Assembly (NCBI RefSeq): GCF_900163795.1
Contig: NZ_FWFD01000008.1
Location: 1 to 64,000 of the forward strand
DNA from: Vagococcus fluvialis bH819
GTDB taxonomy: Bacteria > Bacillota > Bacilli > Lactobacillales > Vagococcaceae
Direction of reading: 5' to 3'
Length of the DNA: 64,000 nucleotides
Shown here piece by piece: positions 17,580-26,239 of the stretch; the stretch's first letter is position 1, and the number at the start of each line of letters is the position of its first letter. The notes under the pieces are model-generated. The model was given only the letters and a program-made list of their open reading frames with translations. It made no database searches and was not told the origin of the DNA. The position numbers were made by a program, and so were the translations under genes.

Positions 17580-18686
17580 TTATTGTTCATTTAGTAAATT
17601 AACAATTTTTATACTAGCATTCCCATCCCCGTAAGGATTGTTTTGTTTAGATAATGATTGATAATATTCATTATCTGTCATTAACTGAGATACAGCTGAT
17701 AGGATTCTCTCTTGATCCGTTCCGACTAATTTTAATATGCCTGTGTCAAGTCCTTCTGGTCGTTCTGTAGTATCTCGTAGAACTAAAACTGGCTTACCTA
17801 ATGAAGGCGCCTCCTCTTGAATCCCACCTGAATCACTCATGATAAAATAACATTCACTCATACAATTATGAAACTCAATCACATCTAGCGGCTCTATAAG
17901 ATGGATACGTTCTTGACCTTTAAAAATTTCTTCCGCTTGTTTTTTCACATTTGGATTAGGATGAACAGGATATATTACTTCTAAATCTGGATAAGTTTCT
18001 ACCATTTTAATAACTGTCTTAAAAACTGTTGCCATCGGATCTCCGAAGTTTTCCCGACGGTGACACGTTAGAAGAACTTTTTTACTATCTGGATTCCATT
18101 TTTGAGTAATCGCGTGAGAAAATCCGTGTTTTGTCGTTTTTTGAAGTGCATCAACGACTGTATTTCCCGTGATAAAGATCTTCTCCTCTGCTACATTGGC
18201 TTGGAGTAAATTCTCCTTACTTAACGCAGTCGGTGCAAAATAGATATCACTTAAGCAATCCGTCATTTGGCGATTCATCTCTTCAGGAAATGGGGCGTAC
18301 TTATCCCAAGTCCTAAGACCTGCTTCTACATGACCTATTTTTATCTGATGATAAAAAGCAGCTAGACTCGCAACAAAAGAAGTCGTTGTGTCACCGTGTA
18401 CTAATACTACATCTGGCTTTTCTGCTTCTAATATGGGATCTAACTTCATTAAGACTCGACTGGTTAGTTGCGCAAGTGTTTGATTTGGTTGCATGATATT
18501 TAAATCATAATCCGGTTCTATCTTAAAAATGGACAGAACTTGATCAAGCATTTCTCTTTGTTGAGCCGTCACAACTACCACTGATTCAAATATCTCTGAC
18601 CTGTTTTCTAACTCTTTGATCACTGGTGCCATCTTAATTGCTTCAGGCCTTGTACCAAAGATACTGAGTATTTTTTTTCTTTGCAT
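17580..18686 (-). CDS. mnaA: UDP-N-acetylglucosamine 2-epimerase (second copy)
   Basis: A 368-residue non-hydrolysing epimerase, close in sequence to the copy at 2576-3718. It has the same FGTRPEAIKMAP, HVEAGLRT and SDSGGIQEEAP motifs. It makes UDP-ManNAc, the donor for TagA, which is encoded nearby, so this copy is the likelier teichoic acid one. AAAAAGGAG lies before the ATG. A hairpin with a T run separates it from the gene upstream, and a sigma-A promoter abuts that hairpin, suggesting separate control. Confidence 0.94.
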   Translation of the reverse strand: MQRKKILSIFGTRPEAIKMAPVIKELENRSEIFESVVVVTAQQREMLDQVLSIFKIEPDYDLNIMQPNQTLAQLTSRVLMKLDPILEAEKPDVVLVHGDTTTSFVASLAAFYHQIKIGHVEAGLRTWDKYAPFPEEMNRQMTDCLSDIYFAPTALSKENLLQANVAEEKIFITGNTVVDALQKTTKHGFSHAITQKWNPDSKKVLLTCHRRENFGDPMATVFKTVIKMVETYPDLEVIYPVHPNPNVKKQAEEIFKGQERIHLIEPLDVIEFHNCMSECYFIMSDSGGIQEEAPSLGKPVLVLRDTTERPEGLDTGILKLVGTDQERILSAVSQLMTDNEYYQSLSKQNNPYGDGNASIKIVNLLNEQ

Positions 18687-18711
18687 TGATTTGCTCCTTT
18701 TTACCTTAAAT

Positions 18712-18741
18712 AAAAAGGAGTGTTTGTTTACACTCCTTTTT
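18712..18741 (-). terminator. Hairpin between the tag operon and mnaA
   Basis: AAAAAGGAGTGT and its exact complement form a 12-bp stem with a 6-base loop and a T run on both sides. It can end the tag transcript on the minus strand. The mnaA promoter's -10 (18743-18748) abuts it, so a mnaA transcript would begin inside the upstream arm and still keep about seven base pairs. Confidence 0.8.
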
Positions 18742-18742
18742 T

Positions 18743-18771
18743 ATAATAAAACGATAGCGTTAAATATACAA
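18743..18771 (-). promoter_or_regulatory. Sigma-A promoter of the second mnaA
   Basis: TTGTAT (18766-18771), 17-bp spacer, TATTAT (18743-18748) on the minus strand. The start point would fall near 18736, inside the hairpin that follows. Confidence 0.6.
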
Positions 18772-18796
18772 CCTTTTTTTTAATCTTAACGTTATT

Positions 18797-21700
18797 TTAA
18801 TATTTCAATGTTTGATAAAACATAGCTAGTGCCTCTTGATTATACTCATATGGGTCAAAAGTTTCAAATTTTTGTTCCTTATCTATCATACTTGATAAAG
18901 AGGTGGCAATGCCCGTTGCATCATTAGTTTCTGTAATCATTCCATAGGCACCATCTTTCAACACTAAACGGCATGCTGGGATATCTGTTGAGACACAGTT
19001 CATTCCAAGGGTTAACGCTTCGATAAGCACCAAAGACTGCCCTTCATATAATGACGTTAGTGCAAAAATATCACATCGTTTAACAAATTCAAAAGGTTGA
19101 TACACTTGCCCTAATAACTCAATGTGTTCTGACATTTCTAATTCTTGAATCTTTTCTTCTAGTTTACTTCTTTCTGGCCCTGAGCCAATAATATACAAAT
19201 GCCCTGTTGGATGCGTTTGATGGAATCCAGTAAAGGCTTCAATCAAGACCATTTGATTTTTTTCTTGGGATAAACGACCCACCGTCACAATATTTATCTT
19301 TTCTTTATTTGGAAATGGAATGACTTCTTCTGCTGCATTTAGAACACCACTACTTCTTTTAACAATCACAGATTCTTTATCCACCCAAAGTTTTTTATCT
19401 TCCCAACTAACTTCGTAAAAAATATTAGTTGATGATGTTTTGACTTCTTTTGTAATAAACGTCGTTGGAATTGATTTTACGATAGTTCCATTCTGTTTTA
19501 TACCATCTGAAATAGTGCTAAAAATAGTTGTTTCCATTTTTTTAAAGGTCACTTCTTTAGAAATTTCCTTCTCGTAAATCACACATTCTTCTGGAATAGT
19601 GCCTAGTGATAACTCTGCTTCTTTTACCCAATATGTTTGTCCGTTCTCCCCTATCGTCTCATACCACCGACCATTAGAGGTTGTCCCTAGTGATTGGACA
19701 TAGACAAATTTCATTACGCCCAGTTCTTTAAAAGAATCATTTTCCACTGGCAAGTTATACCCTTTAATCTCGAGGTTACTCTCATTAATGTAATAGGCTG
19801 CCAACCATTCTTTTTTGAGTGGCGTATTCGTAATTCTCTTCATTTGATAGCGTTTCTCCAAATGATTAACAGATAAAGCAAATTTTCTCAAGAGTTTCAT
19901 TTTCATAGGTGGTTCTCCAGTGTTTGTCCAATTTAATTTTCTAGAGAATGTTACTTTTTCTTTCGGTAACCAACCTAAATCCGTTCCTTTTAACATAACT
20001 TTGACGGATACTCCAGTTTGAGTAACCACTTCTTCCGTTACGGATGCATAAACATTTCTAAATAATCCTGCTCTACTTAAAGGATAACTATTGTCTAAAC
20101 CTAATGGCTCTGTATAGAAATAATCCTCACCTGATGTATTTAGTTTTCCAAAGTAACTTACTTTGTTCTTTGAAAGAACTTTAGTCGCTGTGACTTCTAT
20201 GGTGCTAGCTTCAACCCAACCTAAGTACTGGTTATTTTGAGAAATTTTATAATAAAGAATATCGTTATACTCAAAGCGACCTAAGACATTAACATTGGGA
20301 TTAGACAATACTTTTTCTTCGATATTCCCTAAAACCATATCAGGTCTTGAACTTCTTAATCTTATTTGATTATCGACAGTCACTAAGCGGCCATCTCTAA
20401 AGTAAAATTCAGTGTCCGCTACTTCTTCTTTCACTTCTTCGACAGCACCACTTAATATTTTATCAGGATTAATGGTATTATCGGCATACACAAATTTACT
20501 CGCATCTGCATAAGATTGTAATTTCTCTCTATTAATCTCTCTCATTACTTCTGAAACGGATACTAGACAATCGTAACGATGATAGACACTAAAAATCCCT
20601 TGCAAATTAATCTTGTGAGTTTTTCTTCCGTTAACTTCACGTTCTTTATCTAACATCATGTCACTATGTAAGTAGCAGACATGTCTATCTGCTTTAGCTG
20701 CTAGTATAATTTTACTCCAATGTAAGCTGTACCCGCTGAAATCGATTGCGACATCAAATCGTTGCTTGCCTAATAATCTTCTGACATCTCTTTCATAAAT
20801 TTCATTAGGGTATTTATCTTCTTTGCCTTTTTTAACCCCTTTTAGGTGAAAATGCATATCTTGATAATATTCTTTAGCCGTAAAATTGGACCGTTCAAAC
20901 CTAAAAAGGATGGACACATTATTAGGGATATCCGATACATTTTTTATTTGATCTTTTGACTTAATATTATCTAAAAGACATACCACATCATACTCATTGT
21001 AATCTATATTTTGTACCAAACTTAAAAAACTACTAGTAATACCATTACTTCTCATACCGCCAGGATAAATTAATAGTCTTTTTTTATAGCTTATCGGTTG
21101 AATAAGCTTAACTTCTTTTATTTCTTGTTGATTGAATATAATATCGACCACACGAGAAGTTACTTTACCATCATCATAGGGAACGAATTTTTCTTTACAT
21201 TCTTGATAATTTTTTTCATACATCTTATGTTGTTCATCCAATGTTGCTAACTTCATCATTAACTCATCGATATTAAATGCCACTGGTCCTGGTAACTCAT
21301 CATACTCAAAATATTTACCTCGTTTATTTGAATACAAATCATCATCCCAACAATAAAATAAAATAGGTTTGTTTGTTACTAGATAATCAAAAAAGATACT
21401 TGAATAATCTGTGATCAAACAATCCACAATCCCTAGTAATTTATTTGTATCAATAATATCAGGTATTAAATACGCCTTTAAGGGGGCATATTTTTGAGCT
21501 TGGTCGTAGATAAAGGGATGAACTTTGACTAAGACATTGTACTCATCTCCAAAACGTTCACGCACTAAGGACATTTCTGTATGTATTTGCGCTATTTCTC
21601 CATCAGATACGCTTAAAGCACTCCCTTTAAAGGTTGGCGTATATAGAATAATCTTTTTACTTAAATCTAGTTTAACCCCAAAATCAAATAACATTTTGAG

Positions 21701-22348
21701 TAAATCATCAACATTATTTAAAAAAGTTTGGTCTATTCTTGGATAACCTGTTTCAATAATCTGACCTGTATAATTTTCATTTAATCTATAATTTTCAACA
21801 AACATTTCTGTTGTGTGTGGATTAGGGCTGATTAAATAATCTGCCATGAAAAAGTTACGGACAACATTTCGCGCATTGGCAGGATTCCCCGGAATATCAA
21901 ATCCCATTGTTTTTAGTGGAGTACCATGCCATGTATTAATATAGGTTTGTTCATCTTTAATCGTTACAAAAGGCTGAAATGTGGAGTTATTAATTAAGAA
22001 TTCTGCTTGAGTCAGCCATTTTAAATAGTCGTCTGAGTTTCTCATAACAAAAATGACGTTAGTGTTCTCTCTATATAAGTCTTTTACTTTTTCTAACTCA
22101 CTAGATTCAGTCACACTCCAAATATGCGTATATTCACGCTCTTTATCCGTCGCTAATAGGTACTCAAATATTGCAAAAGGTGAATCAGTTAAAGATTTCC
22201 CATCTCTACTTTCATAAAGAACCGTCTTCTTCTCCACTTTTTCTGATAAATAGTACTTAGTGTAAGTATCAACTATTCTTCGGTAATACGAAATTTTTGG
22301 TAACACTGCTGGTCCGACAAAACGAGCGGCTTTATTCACTACTCCCAT
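18797..22348 (-). CDS. TagF-like glycerophosphotransferase fused to a GT4 glycosyltransferase split by SH3/GW-like repeats
   Basis: The protein has 1183 residues in three modules. Residues 1-405 are a CDP-glycerol glycerophosphotransferase domain, with NTWHGTPLKTMG (138-149) and ITDYSS (312-317) as its hallmarks. Residues 422-635 resemble the acceptor half of a GT-B glycosyltransferase (KKRLLIYPGGMRSNGITSSF). Residues 1017-1180 are the donor half (NIVTVGRLSQEKNQMVLIEA, with the E-x7-E pair at 1102 and 1110). Between the halves, at 640-1010, lie about four degenerate repeats ending in GWV/WV signatures (708-719, 790-801, 906-913, 987-996), like GW or SH3b wall-binding modules. The likely role is building and glycosylating poly(glycerol phosphate) at the membrane. 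It follows the next TagF-like gene by three bases and ends at a terminator. The repeats are assigned by pattern only. Confidence 0.85.
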   Translation of the reverse strand: MGVVNKAARFVGPAVLPKISYYRRIVDTYTKYYLSEKVEKKTVLYESRDGKSLTDSPFAIFEYLLATDKEREYTHIWSVTESSELEKVKDLYRENTNVIFVMRNSDDYLKWLTQAEFLINNSTFQPFVTIKDEQTYINTWHGTPLKTMGFDIPGNPANARNVVRNFFMADYLISPNPHTTEMFVENYRLNENYTGQIIETGYPRIDQTFLNNVDDLLKMLFDFGVKLDLSKKIILYTPTFKGSALSVSDGEIAQIHTEMSLVRERFGDEYNVLVKVHPFIYDQAQKYAPLKAYLIPDIIDTNKLLGIVDCLITDYSSIFFDYLVTNKPILFYCWDDDLYSNKRGKYFEYDELPGPVAFNIDELMMKLATLDEQHKMYEKNYQECKEKFVPYDDGKVTSRVVDIIFNQQEIKEVKLIQPISYKKRLLIYPGGMRSNGITSSFLSLVQNIDYNEYDVVCLLDNIKSKDQIKNVSDIPNNVSILFRFERSNFTAKEYYQDMHFHLKGVKKGKEDKYPNEIYERDVRRLLGKQRFDVAIDFSGYSLHWSKIILAAKADRHVCYLHSDMMLDKEREVNGRKTHKINLQGIFSVYHRYDCLVSVSEVMREINREKLQSYADASKFVYADNTINPDKILSGAVEEVKEEVADTEFYFRDGRLVTVDNQIRLRSSRPDMVLGNIEEKVLSNPNVNVLGRFEYNDILYYKISQNNQYLGWVEASTIEVTATKVLSKNKVSYFGKLNTSGEDYFYTEPLGLDNSYPLSRAGLFRNVYASVTEEVVTQTGVSVKVMLKGTDLGWLPKEKVTFSRKLNWTNTGEPPMKMKLLRKFALSVNHLEKRYQMKRITNTPLKKEWLAAYYINESNLEIKGYNLPVENDSFKELGVMKFVYVQSLGTTSNGRWYETIGENGQTYWVKEAELSLGTIPEECVIYEKEISKEVTFKKMETTIFSTISDGIKQNGTIVKSIPTTFITKEVKTSSTNIFYEVSWEDKKLWVDKESVIVKRSSGVLNAAEEVIPFPNKEKINIVTVGRLSQEKNQMVLIEAFTGFHQTHPTGHLYIIGSGPERSKLEEKIQELEMSEHIELLGQVYQPFEFVKRCDIFALTSLYEGQSLVLIEALTLGMNCVSTDIPACRLVLKDGAYGMITETNDATGIATSLSSMIDKEQKFETFDPYEYNQEALAMFYQTLKY

Positions 22349-22351
22349 AAT

Positions 22352-23524
22352 CTATTCCTCTCTATTTTTAAAAATGACGTTAACTACTTCCGATGATGCT
22401 TGTCCTTTTTCAAGGGATGTAAAGGTTTCTTGAAACAGCTTATAATTAATGGTCTTTAACGTCTGTTCTTTTTTATATTTATTTAAAACATCTAAAAGTT
22501 CTGCTTCACTTGAGACTAATGGCCCTGGCATGGTTTCTTCCATCTTAAAATAAAAACCTCGCATCTCTTGTTCGTATTCTGCTTGATCTGGAATAAAAAA
22601 GATAATCGGTTTTCCAGTAATAGAAAAATCAAACATACAAGATGAATAATCCGTTATCAATAAATCACTTATCGCTAGTAATTCACTCATGTCATAATTT
22701 TCTGAGACATTAATTATTTTCCCATTAAACGCACTAAAATCAAAATTTTGTGCCACTAGATAATGCATTCTAACTAATAGTAATGTCTCTTCGCCTAGTA
22801 TCTCTTCTATCTTATCAAAAGGAAAATCTGTGGTGAATTCATATTTGCCATTCACTCGTTTTTCTTTTTCTCGCCAAGTTGGTGCATAAAGAATCAGTTT
22901 CTTATCTAAGGGTAACTGATTTTTTGCTTTCACTTGATTACTTATGCTGTTATTTTTTATTGTTCTTACTAATAAATCATTTCTCGGGTAACCATGTTCT
23001 ATGACTTTTCCAGAATAATCAAATGCTTGTTTAAAGATTTTTGTCGCATAGTTGCTTGGTGAAATAAGATAATCCCATCTCTTAGACTCTTCAGAAAAAG
23101 AGTGATCATAGGTTTCTTTCGTATATCCTGGAATATTAACTTGCGAGATATCTCTGCCTATTTTTTTTAAAGGCGTACCATGCCACGTTTGTACATACAT
23201 TGTTTTTTTATTTTTAACTAGCCACATGGGTGTTCTCGTATTAATGACCCACGCTTTGGCTCTTGGCATCGTTAAAAACCACTTAAATGAAAAGCGATAT
23301 ACATAAGAAACCTTTTCATCACGAAAAGGTTTCTCACTGCCCTTATTAACACCCCAAACTAGGTTGTAATCAGGATATTCTTTTGCCATCGACTCATATA
23401 TTGCCTTTGGATTGTCACTATATTGAGTGCCATGAAAACTCTCAAAGTAAATGGTTCTCTGACTATGAAAAACGCCAATACTCTTAAATAAAATAGCTAC
23501 AACCGATTCTATGATTGCTTTCAT
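22352..23524 (-). CDS. CDP-glycerol glycerophosphotransferase (TagF-like)
   Basis: A 390-residue peripheral membrane enzyme of the TagB/TagF family. An N-terminal hydrophobic segment is followed by TIYFESFHGTQYSDNPKAIYE, then QTWHGTPLKKIGRDI near residues 113-127 and LLITDYSSCMFDF near 285. HGTPLK is more typical of the polymerase TagF than of the primase TagB. It should transfer glycerol phosphate from CDP-glycerol to the linkage unit or the growing chain. ATG at 23524 is preferred because AAGGAG is seven bases upstream; a GTG just before it is also possible. It is one of three family members in a row. Confidence 0.9.
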   Translation of the reverse strand: MKAIIESVVAILFKSIGVFHSQRTIYFESFHGTQYSDNPKAIYESMAKEYPDYNLVWGVNKGSEKPFRDEKVSYVYRFSFKWFLTMPRAKAWVINTRTPMWLVKNKKTMYVQTWHGTPLKKIGRDISQVNIPGYTKETYDHSFSEESKRWDYLISPSNYATKIFKQAFDYSGKVIEHGYPRNDLLVRTIKNNSISNQVKAKNQLPLDKKLILYAPTWREKEKRVNGKYEFTTDFPFDKIEEILGEETLLLVRMHYLVAQNFDFSAFNGKIINVSENYDMSELLAISDLLITDYSSCMFDFSITGKPIIFFIPDQAEYEQEMRGFYFKMEETMPGPLVSSEAELLDVLNKYKKEQTLKTINYKLFQETFTSLEKGQASSEVVNVIFKNREE

Positions 23525-23535
23525 CACACTTCTCC

Positions 23536-24354
23536 TTAAATAAAGTCTACAAATCGTGCTCTAAATTTCATATGAACATGAGAGCCGATAATCATTAAGA
23601 AACCTACAATTAACCAGAAAAAGACTGTTTGTGTTCCCTTTTCCCAGAACCATTGTTTCGATAAAAATGAATCTCTAAAACCGTCAATAATATAGTAAAT
23701 TGGATTTAATTCTAATACTTTAATAATCCAACGATGCTCTGTCCCTTGAAACATTGTTCTAAAGTTCCAAATCGGACCTGATAAGTAGAATAGTAATCTA
23801 AGTATTGATTGTAGCATGATATGATAATCTCTTACTAAGACGGTAATCGTTGAATTTAAGATCCCAAAAGCGAATAGAAAGGCAATCATACAGAAAAAGT
23901 AGTAGAAATACTGTAACCAGTAAATGGTTGGATAAATGCCAAATCCAAACATCGATGCTAGTAAAACCAACATCATCGCACGATAACTGATAAAATTACT
24001 TGAGATATTTACCATTGGCAAGATACTCACTGGGAATTTCATCTTAGAAACCATACCGACCTGTTTGTAGATGCTATTAGAACCTCCTAGAATGGAACTA
24101 TTTATAAAGAACCAGGCTGTAATCCCAATCAGCATCCAAATAATAAAAGGAACACCATCTGTTTTTCGACCTTGATTAACTCCTAGTCCAAAAACTAAGT
24201 AATAAATACCGATTTGAATAGCTGGGTTTAAAAATTGCCAAACAAGTCCTAGATAATGACTTTGATAGGTTGCTTTTTCTTCATATTTTGAGATTCGACG
24301 GATGATACCGAAGTTATTAACTTGTTCTAAAATTATTGTTTTTACGTCATTCAC
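23536..24354 (-). CDS. tagG: Teichoic acid ABC exporter permease
   Basis: The 272-residue ABC-2 type permease has about six membrane helices. It forms with TagH the transporter that moves lipid-linked wall teichoic acid across the membrane. The length matches TarG (about 270). The start is set at GTG 24354, with AAGGAG ten bases upstream, right after the tagA stop. The frame stays open further upstream into tagA but without a ribosome site. Its N-terminus (IILEQVNNFGIIRRIS) and SHYLGLVWQFLNPAIQIGIYY are typical of polysaccharide ABC permeases. Confidence 0.92.
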   Translation of the reverse strand: MNDVKTIILEQVNNFGIIRRISKYEEKATYQSHYLGLVWQFLNPAIQIGIYYLVFGLGVNQGRKTDGVPFIIWMLIGITAWFFINSSILGGSNSIYKQVGMVSKMKFPVSILPMVNISSNFISYRAMMLVLLASMFGFGIYPTIYWLQYFYYFFCMIAFLFAFGILNSTITVLVRDYHIMLQSILRLLFYLSGPIWNFRTMFQGTEHRWIIKVLELNPIYYIIDGFRDSFLSKQWFWEKGTQTVFFWLIVGFLMIIGSHVHMKFRARFVDFI

Positions 24355-24368
24355 GTTTAAAACTCTCC

Positions 24369-25118
24369 TTAATGCTTCCCGTTTTTCCGATGCCAATTCA
24401 TTGATTTAAAAACAAAAATTGGTATCTGAATCATTCGATAAAATCTTTTTGGATTACTGCAAGAGCGGTAGAGCCACTCTAAATTTGTCTTAATAAAAAA
24501 GTTAGGTGCTCGTTTGACTTCGCCACTCATAACATCTAGGCTACCGCCAACTGTTTGAAAAATGGTTGCGTTTATTTTTCTCATATTGTTTTTCAGCCAT
24601 TCTTCTTGTTTAGGACTTCCCATTGCAACAAAGATTATATCAGCTTCTTGTTGATTCATTTTTTCTATAATATCTGAATCTGACATCTTCGTGTAGCCAT
24701 CAATCCAGCCGACTATTTTAAGTTGTGAATAGTTAGTTTGGATATTTTGGGCTGCTAATTGAGCGACTTCTGGTGTGGCACCTAAAAGAAAAACATTCTT
24801 TTTATGCTCGTTGGCAAATGTTAAGACTTCTTCCATCACTTCGATGCCTGCTACTCGCTCTTTAATATTGCCTTTTGTCCAGTTAGATACTTTGACTAAT
24901 CCGATGCCATCAGCAATCCGATGAGTAGATTCGTTAATAAACTGTCTCACCGTTTCGTTTGTTTCTGCCATTAAGATTATTTGTGGATTCACACTAGTTA
25001 ACGTCATCTTTTGTTTTGTTTCAAAAAATTTTAGCATGTCTTTTTTTATATCAGACATCGTTAAGATATCCACTGGAATATCCATTATTTTTTCTATTTC
25101 ATATTCAGTCATCTTCAT
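24369..25118 (-). CDS. tagA: N-acetylmannosamine transferase
   Basis: A 249-residue WecG/TagA/CpsF-family glycosyltransferase. It adds ManNAc from UDP-ManNAc to the GlcNAc placed by TagO, forming the disaccharide linkage unit of wall teichoic acid. Family motifs are TSVNPQIILMAE, RIADGIGLVKVS, FLLGATPEVAQ, IIFVAMGSPKQEEWL and GGSLDVMSGEVKRAP. The ATG overlaps the tagB stop by four bases. The last 40 residues are basic and hydrophobic, as in TagA proteins that bind the membrane peripherally. Confidence 0.95.
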   Translation of the reverse strand: MKMTEYEIEKIMDIPVDILTMSDIKKDMLKFFETKQKMTLTSVNPQIILMAETNETVRQFINESTHRIADGIGLVKVSNWTKGNIKERVAGIEVMEEVLTFANEHKKNVFLLGATPEVAQLAAQNIQTNYSQLKIVGWIDGYTKMSDSDIIEKMNQQEADIIFVAMGSPKQEEWLKNNMRKINATIFQTVGGSLDVMSGEVKRAPNFFIKTNLEWLYRSCSNPKRFYRMIQIPIFVFKSMNWHRKNGKH

Positions 25119-26239
25119 ACATCCAATTCTTTTTTTATCACTGCTAATAATCTATCAGTTGCCTTACCATCATTGTATGTATTCCAATAAGAATTAAATA
25201 GCGATAAATTTTGCTCTTCATTATTAATTTCAGCTAGTACGTCATTTATGTTATGACAAATACTATTAGGTAATAATTCTCTAATGCTCTCCTGAAGGCC
25301 CGTTTCTTTCACATAGTTATCCTCATCATACCAATAAAAAATAAGTTTGCCTAAAGGATGAATTAAGGCATAGTCAAAAGCAACGGATGAATAATCCGTT
25401 ATTAAGATATCAGCTTGGCTTATTAATTCATCTGCTGACGTATTATGATCTACTAAATACAGACCCTCTACTTTTTCTAACTCATCCTGATTAGTCCACT
25501 TTTCATGAGGGTGAGTCTTTATATATAATTCAGTTGTTTTAGCCATTTTTTTTCTTAGTTCAAGGATTTCCGTTACTATTTTTTCAGGTTGTTCTTTGCG
25601 ATAAGTTGGGAGATACACTATTTGTTTTGATTTCTTTGTTTTGATTTCTTTTTTATAAAAATAATCCGTTCTAGGAAAGCCTAGATATAGAAGCTGTGAC
25701 TCATTTGCTCCATAACTCTTTTTAAATACTTCTCCCATAGCCTTAGATCCTACTACAAAATAATCAAAAGACTGGTACACTCTTTTAAATCTCGCTTGAT
25801 CTTTTGTTGATCTTTTTTGTGCTGTTTTATCTTCCAAACCAAATTTTTTTATCGCTCCTGTTGCATGCCATATTTGGATAAAAGATTGTTCCGGTCTTTT
25901 TTTTATATCTCCTAAAAAGGCAAAATAATTATCCGCTAAAATGACACGACTATTGGATACTAATTGAATCGTCTTTTTTAGCCCTTGATAGCTATTGATA
26001 TTATAAACTGGTATACCAAGTTCTTTAAATTTTAGTGCTTCATTTTCCGTTTGATTCGTGTAACATATGCTTAAACTTTCTAAGTCTTTAATTGCTTCAA
26101 TTAAGCCATGATCATTGTTAGGAAAACTTAGTAGATAAACGATTTGATTCTTTAATGGCTTGGTTTGGTTTCGAGCCGATAAGTGCTTAACATATGAGCT
26201 ATATACTCTTTTAAGTTGCTCAAGAATAATAGATTTCAT
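25115..26239 (-). CDS. tagB: CDP-glycerol:linkage-unit glycerophosphotransferase (TagB-like)
   Basis: About 374 residues. It carries IQIWHATGAIKKFGLEDK and ILITDYSSVAFDY. The WHAxGA-KKFG form is typical of the primase TagB, which adds the first glycerol phosphate to ManNAc-GlcNAc, whereas TagF enzymes have HGTPLK. The start is uncertain. ATG 26239 overlaps the tagH stop by 20 bases; another ATG eight codons upstream lies deeper inside tagH. Either way it is coupled to tagH. It lies between tagH and tagA, whose products act before and after it in the pathway. Confidence 0.88.
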   Translation of the reverse strand: MKSIILEQLKRVYSSYVKHLSARNQTKPLKNQIVYLLSFPNNDHGLIEAIKDLESLSICYTNQTENEALKFKELGIPVYNINSYQGLKKTIQLVSNSRVILADNYFAFLGDIKKRPEQSFIQIWHATGAIKKFGLEDKTAQKRSTKDQARFKRVYQSFDYFVVGSKAMGEVFKKSYGANESQLLYLGFPRTDYFYKKEIKTKKSKQIVYLPTYRKEQPEKIVTEILELRKKMAKTTELYIKTHPHEKWTNQDELEKVEGLYLVDHNTSADELISQADILITDYSSVAFDYALIHPLGKLIFYWYDEDNYVKETGLQESIRELLPNSICHNINDVLAEINNEEQNLSLFNSYWNTYNDGKATDRLLAVIKKELDV

